Shown piece by piece: positions 6,034-7,797 of a stretch of 7,797 nucleotides of DNA (positions within the stretch are counted from its first letter, which is position 1; the number at the start of each line of letters is the position of its first letter). Below the pieces are notes generated by a model that saw only the letters and a list, made by a program, of their open reading frames with translations, made no database searches and was not told the DNA's origin. The translations under genes were made by a program, and so were the position numbers. The stretch covers positions 1-7,797 of the forward strand of contig CAMLMF010000103.1 of the NCBI GenBank assembly GCA_946480995.1. The letters run 5' to 3'. The DNA comes from an uncultured Bdellovibrio sp. GTDB taxonomy: Bacteria > Bdellovibrionota > Bdellovibrionia > Bdellovibrionales > Bdellovibrionaceae.

Positions 6034-6954
6034 ATGAAAATGCTTATTTCTTTATTGGTGGTCAGTGCTTTAGTAACGGCATGTTCAAGCGGTGGCGGCG
6101 GAGGCAGCGCGGGACCTAGTGCTCCGGGAGCGAATTTTAAGCCCAATGAAAAACCAGCCAATGCAGCCTCTATGCAAGATGTTGAAGCGATGTTTGCGCA
6201 ACTTAGAAAATCAGAGGAACTTCTTCCAGAAAACAACGCGATCTTTAAAGCGGTTTTGGCTGGCGCAGAAAAACAAATTGTTTCGGCTCAAGATAAAGAA
6301 ATCGCGATCCGTAAGTTGAACCCACAAGGTGCGACTTTCTTGGCGAATATTCTTACTAGCTGCACAATCAGTGATGCGCAATCGTTTGGTGGAAATGAAC
6401 CACCTCAGGTAAATGTGCCGGTGAGAAAAAATGGATACCTGTCAACTCGTGGTACAAAATGTCCATACATCGTCAACGAACAGGTGCAACAAGACACGAC
6501 TTATACAAGTGCTTCAAACACCTCCGTGGTTGGAGTTGTCAAACAAGTTTCAGTCGTGACAAAAGATATCTTGGATAATCAGGTTATTATGGCCAGTGGG
6601 CTTATTGCTTTCAATCAAACCATGGATATGACTAACAACTTCACGGTCACTCAAAGCAACAATACATCGACAATGAATGCGCTGGTTTCTGGTACCGGAA
6701 CCATCGAAATCAAAATGGTCGATGCAACTGGCGAGGGTAAACTTTCAGGGCCAGTGACGGTCCAGGGAACCTTTGTAAACGGCATCATGGATATGCACAT
6801 GCTTTTTGAAGGCGTTTCTAAAAAAGGTGTGGTTCGTGTGGTCGTGCAAATGAACACTAACACAGGTTTTAAAGTCTTCGTTAACGGCGAGGAAGTTTCT
6901 CCTGAAAAAATCGGCGGATTGCCAAAAGCTTTTACAAATTCTATTGAACAGTAA
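6034..6954 (+). CDS. Lipoprotein of unknown function, first of two tandem paralogues
   Basis: A 306-residue predicted lipoprotein that I do not recognise. MKMLISLLVVSALVTAC is a type II signal peptide with lipobox V14-T-A-C17, followed by a flexible Ser/Gly/Pro linker (18-33). Then come a FKP-x-EKPANAA motif (35-45), a mainly helical segment (about 48-108), two cysteines (C110, and C143 in a CPY motif) that could form a disulfide, and a Thr/Asn/Val-rich beta-type C-terminal half. The same order of features recurs in the next gene, so the two are paralogues. An in-frame ATG at 5881 would extend the protein by 51 residues but lies upstream of the intrinsic terminator and leaves the signal peptide internal, so 6034 is the real start. 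It has AAGGGGG 6 bases upstream. Neither Asp nor Glu follows the lipid cysteine (S18, S19), which suggests an outer-membrane destination. Confidence 0.85.
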   Translation: MKMLISLLVVSALVTACSSGGGGGSAGPSAPGANFKPNEKPANAASMQDVEAMFAQLRKSEELLPENNAIFKAVLAGAEKQIVSAQDKEIAIRKLNPQGATFLANILTSCTISDAQSFGGNEPPQVNVPVRKNGYLSTRGTKCPYIVNEQVQQDTTYTSASNTSVVGVVKQVSVVTKDILDNQVIMASGLIAFNQTMDMTNNFTVTQSNNTSTMNALVSGTGTIEIKMVDATGEGKLSGPVTVQGTFVNGIMDMHMLFEGVSKKGVVRVVVQMNTNTGFKVFVNGEEVSPEKIGGLPKAFTNSIEQ

Positions 6955-6965
6955 CAGAATTTAAA

Positions 6966-7005
6966 CCTCTAGGGGCGCAAACACCCCTAGAGGCCGTATC
7001 TTTTT
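6966..7005. terminator. Strong hairpin between the two lipoprotein paralogues, probable terminator
   Basis: CCTCTAGGGG (6966-6975) and CCCCTAGAGG (6984-6993) form a perfect 10-base stem with an 8-base loop, 11 bases after the stop at 6954. On the plus strand a T run (6999-7005, TCTTTTT) follows after a 5-base gap rather than at once, so termination may be less efficient than at 5903-5931. On the minus strand the hairpin is followed by TTTAAATT. The plus-strand role is favoured because no minus-strand gene ends here. Confidence 0.75.
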
Positions 7006-7038
7006 GTCAATATCCTAAACACTCCTGTCTTTTTGTCA
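6999..7038 (+). repeat. 11-base direct repeat, TCTTTTTGTCA
   Basis: TCTTTTTGTCA occurs at 6999-7009 and again at 7028-7038, a period of 29 bases, in the gap between the lipoprotein paralogues. AATATCCT also occurs twice in this gap, at 7009-7016 and 7079-7086. These could be traces of a local duplication or a pair of binding sites; the T-rich composition makes chance likely. Confidence 0.35.
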
Positions 7039-7057
7039 CACCTTTCGTAAACTTCCG

Positions 7058-7086
7058 CTGAAAGTCCTTAAAAGTGTTAATATCCT
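7058..7086 (+). promoter_or_regulatory. Candidate promoter for the second lipoprotein paralogue
   Basis: CTGAAA (7058-7063) and TATCCT (7081-7086) lie 17 bases apart, each a partial sigma70 match (4 of 6). The start would be near 7093, leaving about 20 bases of leader that contains the strong Shine-Dalgarno AAAGGAAG (7102-7109). The overlapping TTAATAT offers an alternative -10 without a matching -35. A separate promoter is expected because of the hairpin after the preceding gene. Confidence 0.3.
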
Positions 7087-7112
7087 TTGCCGAATCAAGC
7101 CAAAGGAAGTTT

Positions 7113-7797
7113 ATGAAGACGTTTATTTCATTATTAGTTCTGGTTAGCTCTGTATTGACAGCCTGTAATAGTGACAGTGGTAATACTGAAGTTGATTTTA
7201 AGCCCTTTGAAAAACCAGCCAATGCAGCTCCGCAAGAGTACGCCGAAGGCCTTTTTATAAAAATTGAAGACAGCCGTAAGTACATTCCTGAAGAGGAGAC
7301 CATTTTTAGCAAGGTGCTAAAAGGGGCTGAGTCCGAAGTGGTGACATCTGAAGATAAAAACAGAAAACAATCGTTGGCACTTCTTAGCAATGAAGGTTTG
7401 CGTTTCCTTAAGAGTATTCAAGAAAAATGTAAAATCACTAATGCCGTAACCCAAAGAGAAGGCCTTGGTGAGATGGTTAAAGGAGTCCCGCACAAATCAG
7501 AGGGAAGCATGTCCCTTATGGGTGCTGATTGTCCTTATACGCTTTCTGCTACTGGTACGACTGAATACACTATTACGCATTCAGAAAAAAACGGCACTTC
7601 TTCGATGACTTCATTCACGTTGAATATCCAATCAGCTAAGCAAGCCTCTATAAATGATGCTCGTGTGGCCTCTTTAAGTGGTGTTAAGGGTCAGCTTCTT
7701 GAGATGACTGCGGGCGGAGCTCTTACGTTAAGAAGCTCGTTAAACGACACTAAGCCCACAATGAATGGTGTGATTTCGGGTGTAGGAAAGATCGAAT
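7113..7797 (+). CDS. Lipoprotein of unknown function, second tandem paralogue (3' end outside window)
   Basis: The first 228 residues of a predicted lipoprotein, running off the right edge; by comparison with its neighbour about 80 residues are missing. The type II signal MKTFISLLVLVSSVLTAC has lipobox L15-T-A-C18. The linker is short and lacks the poly-Gly of its paralogue, but the FKP-x-EKPANAA motif (29-39), a helical segment (40-105), C106 and C140 in a CPY motif, and a beta-type Ser/Thr-rich region follow in the same order. TMNGVISGVGKIE (216-228) matches TMNALVSGTGTIE (213-225) of the upstream protein. Overall identity looks low apart from these islands. D21 is not at the +2 position, so outer-membrane sorting is likely. 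ATG 7113 has AAGGA 5 bases upstream. It is separated from its paralogue by a terminator-like hairpin, so the two are probably separate transcripts or only partly coupled. Confidence 0.85.
   Translation, partial: MKTFISLLVLVSSVLTACNSDSGNTEVDFKPFEKPANAAPQEYAEGLFIKIEDSRKYIPEEETIFSKVLKGAESEVVTSEDKNRKQSLALLSNEGLRFLKSIQEKCKITNAVTQREGLGEMVKGVPHKSEGSMSLMGADCPYTLSATGTTEYTITHSEKNGTSSMTSFTLNIQSAKQASINDARVASLSGVKGQLLEMTAGGALTLRSSLNDTKPTMNGVISGVGKIE

Noticed and set aside
7007..7390. Minus-strand open frame of 127 codons
   Set aside because: It lies opposite the start of the second lipoprotein gene, which has a clear signal peptide, Shine-Dalgarno and paralogue; the minus frame has no recognisable protein features.

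Overview
The window looks like ordinary chromosome from a Gram-negative bacterium rich in secreted lipoproteins. The protein style (short type II signal peptides, a TolB-like/M28/PDZ protease lipoprotein, a RlmC-like methyltransferase, moderate GC) fits Bdellovibrio or a close relative. That assignment is an impression from gene style, not a database match. No tRNA, rRNA, CRISPR array, insertion sequence or phage gene is visible, and no stretch over 300 bases lacks a gene.

Layout, left to right. (1) Bases 1-833, minus strand: the N-terminal 277 residues of a TrmA/RlmC/RlmD-family RNA uracil-5-methyltransferase, cut by the window edge. (2) Bases 899-1339, plus strand: a small exported four-cysteine protein that appears to be two DUF333-like units in tandem. 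It diverges from (1) across a short gap holding a perfect 15-base dyad. (3) Bases 1342-1983, minus strand: a lipoprotein with the two H-x-T motifs of a 2H phosphoesterase, ending 2 bases from the stop of gene 2. (4) Bases 2047-4956, plus strand: a 969-residue lipoprotein joining a six-bladed TolB-like propeller, an M28 zinc peptidase with a PA insert, and a PDZ domain. (5) Bases 5088-5486, plus strand: an unrecognised two-helix membrane protein. (6) Bases 5541-5867, plus strand: a KhpA-like KH-domain RNA-binding protein, whose start region is bracketed by a perfect 11-base inverted repeat and which is followed by a textbook intrinsic terminator. (7, 8) Bases 6034-6954 and 7113-7797 (cut by the edge), plus strand: two paralogous lipoproteins of unknown function, separated by a strong hairpin.

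Five of the eight genes encode exported proteins, four of them lipoproteins, so much of the segment serves the cell envelope or periplasm (proteolysis, a possible periplasmic phosphoesterase, unknown lipoproteins). The two RNA-related cytoplasmic genes (methyltransferase and KH protein) are not obviously linked to them. I see no convincing multi-gene novel system. The signals most worth following are the inverted repeat around the KH gene's start, the lipid-anchored 2H phosphoesterase, the duplicated small cysteine protein, and the near-identical DNA patch shared by the two lipoprotein paralogues.
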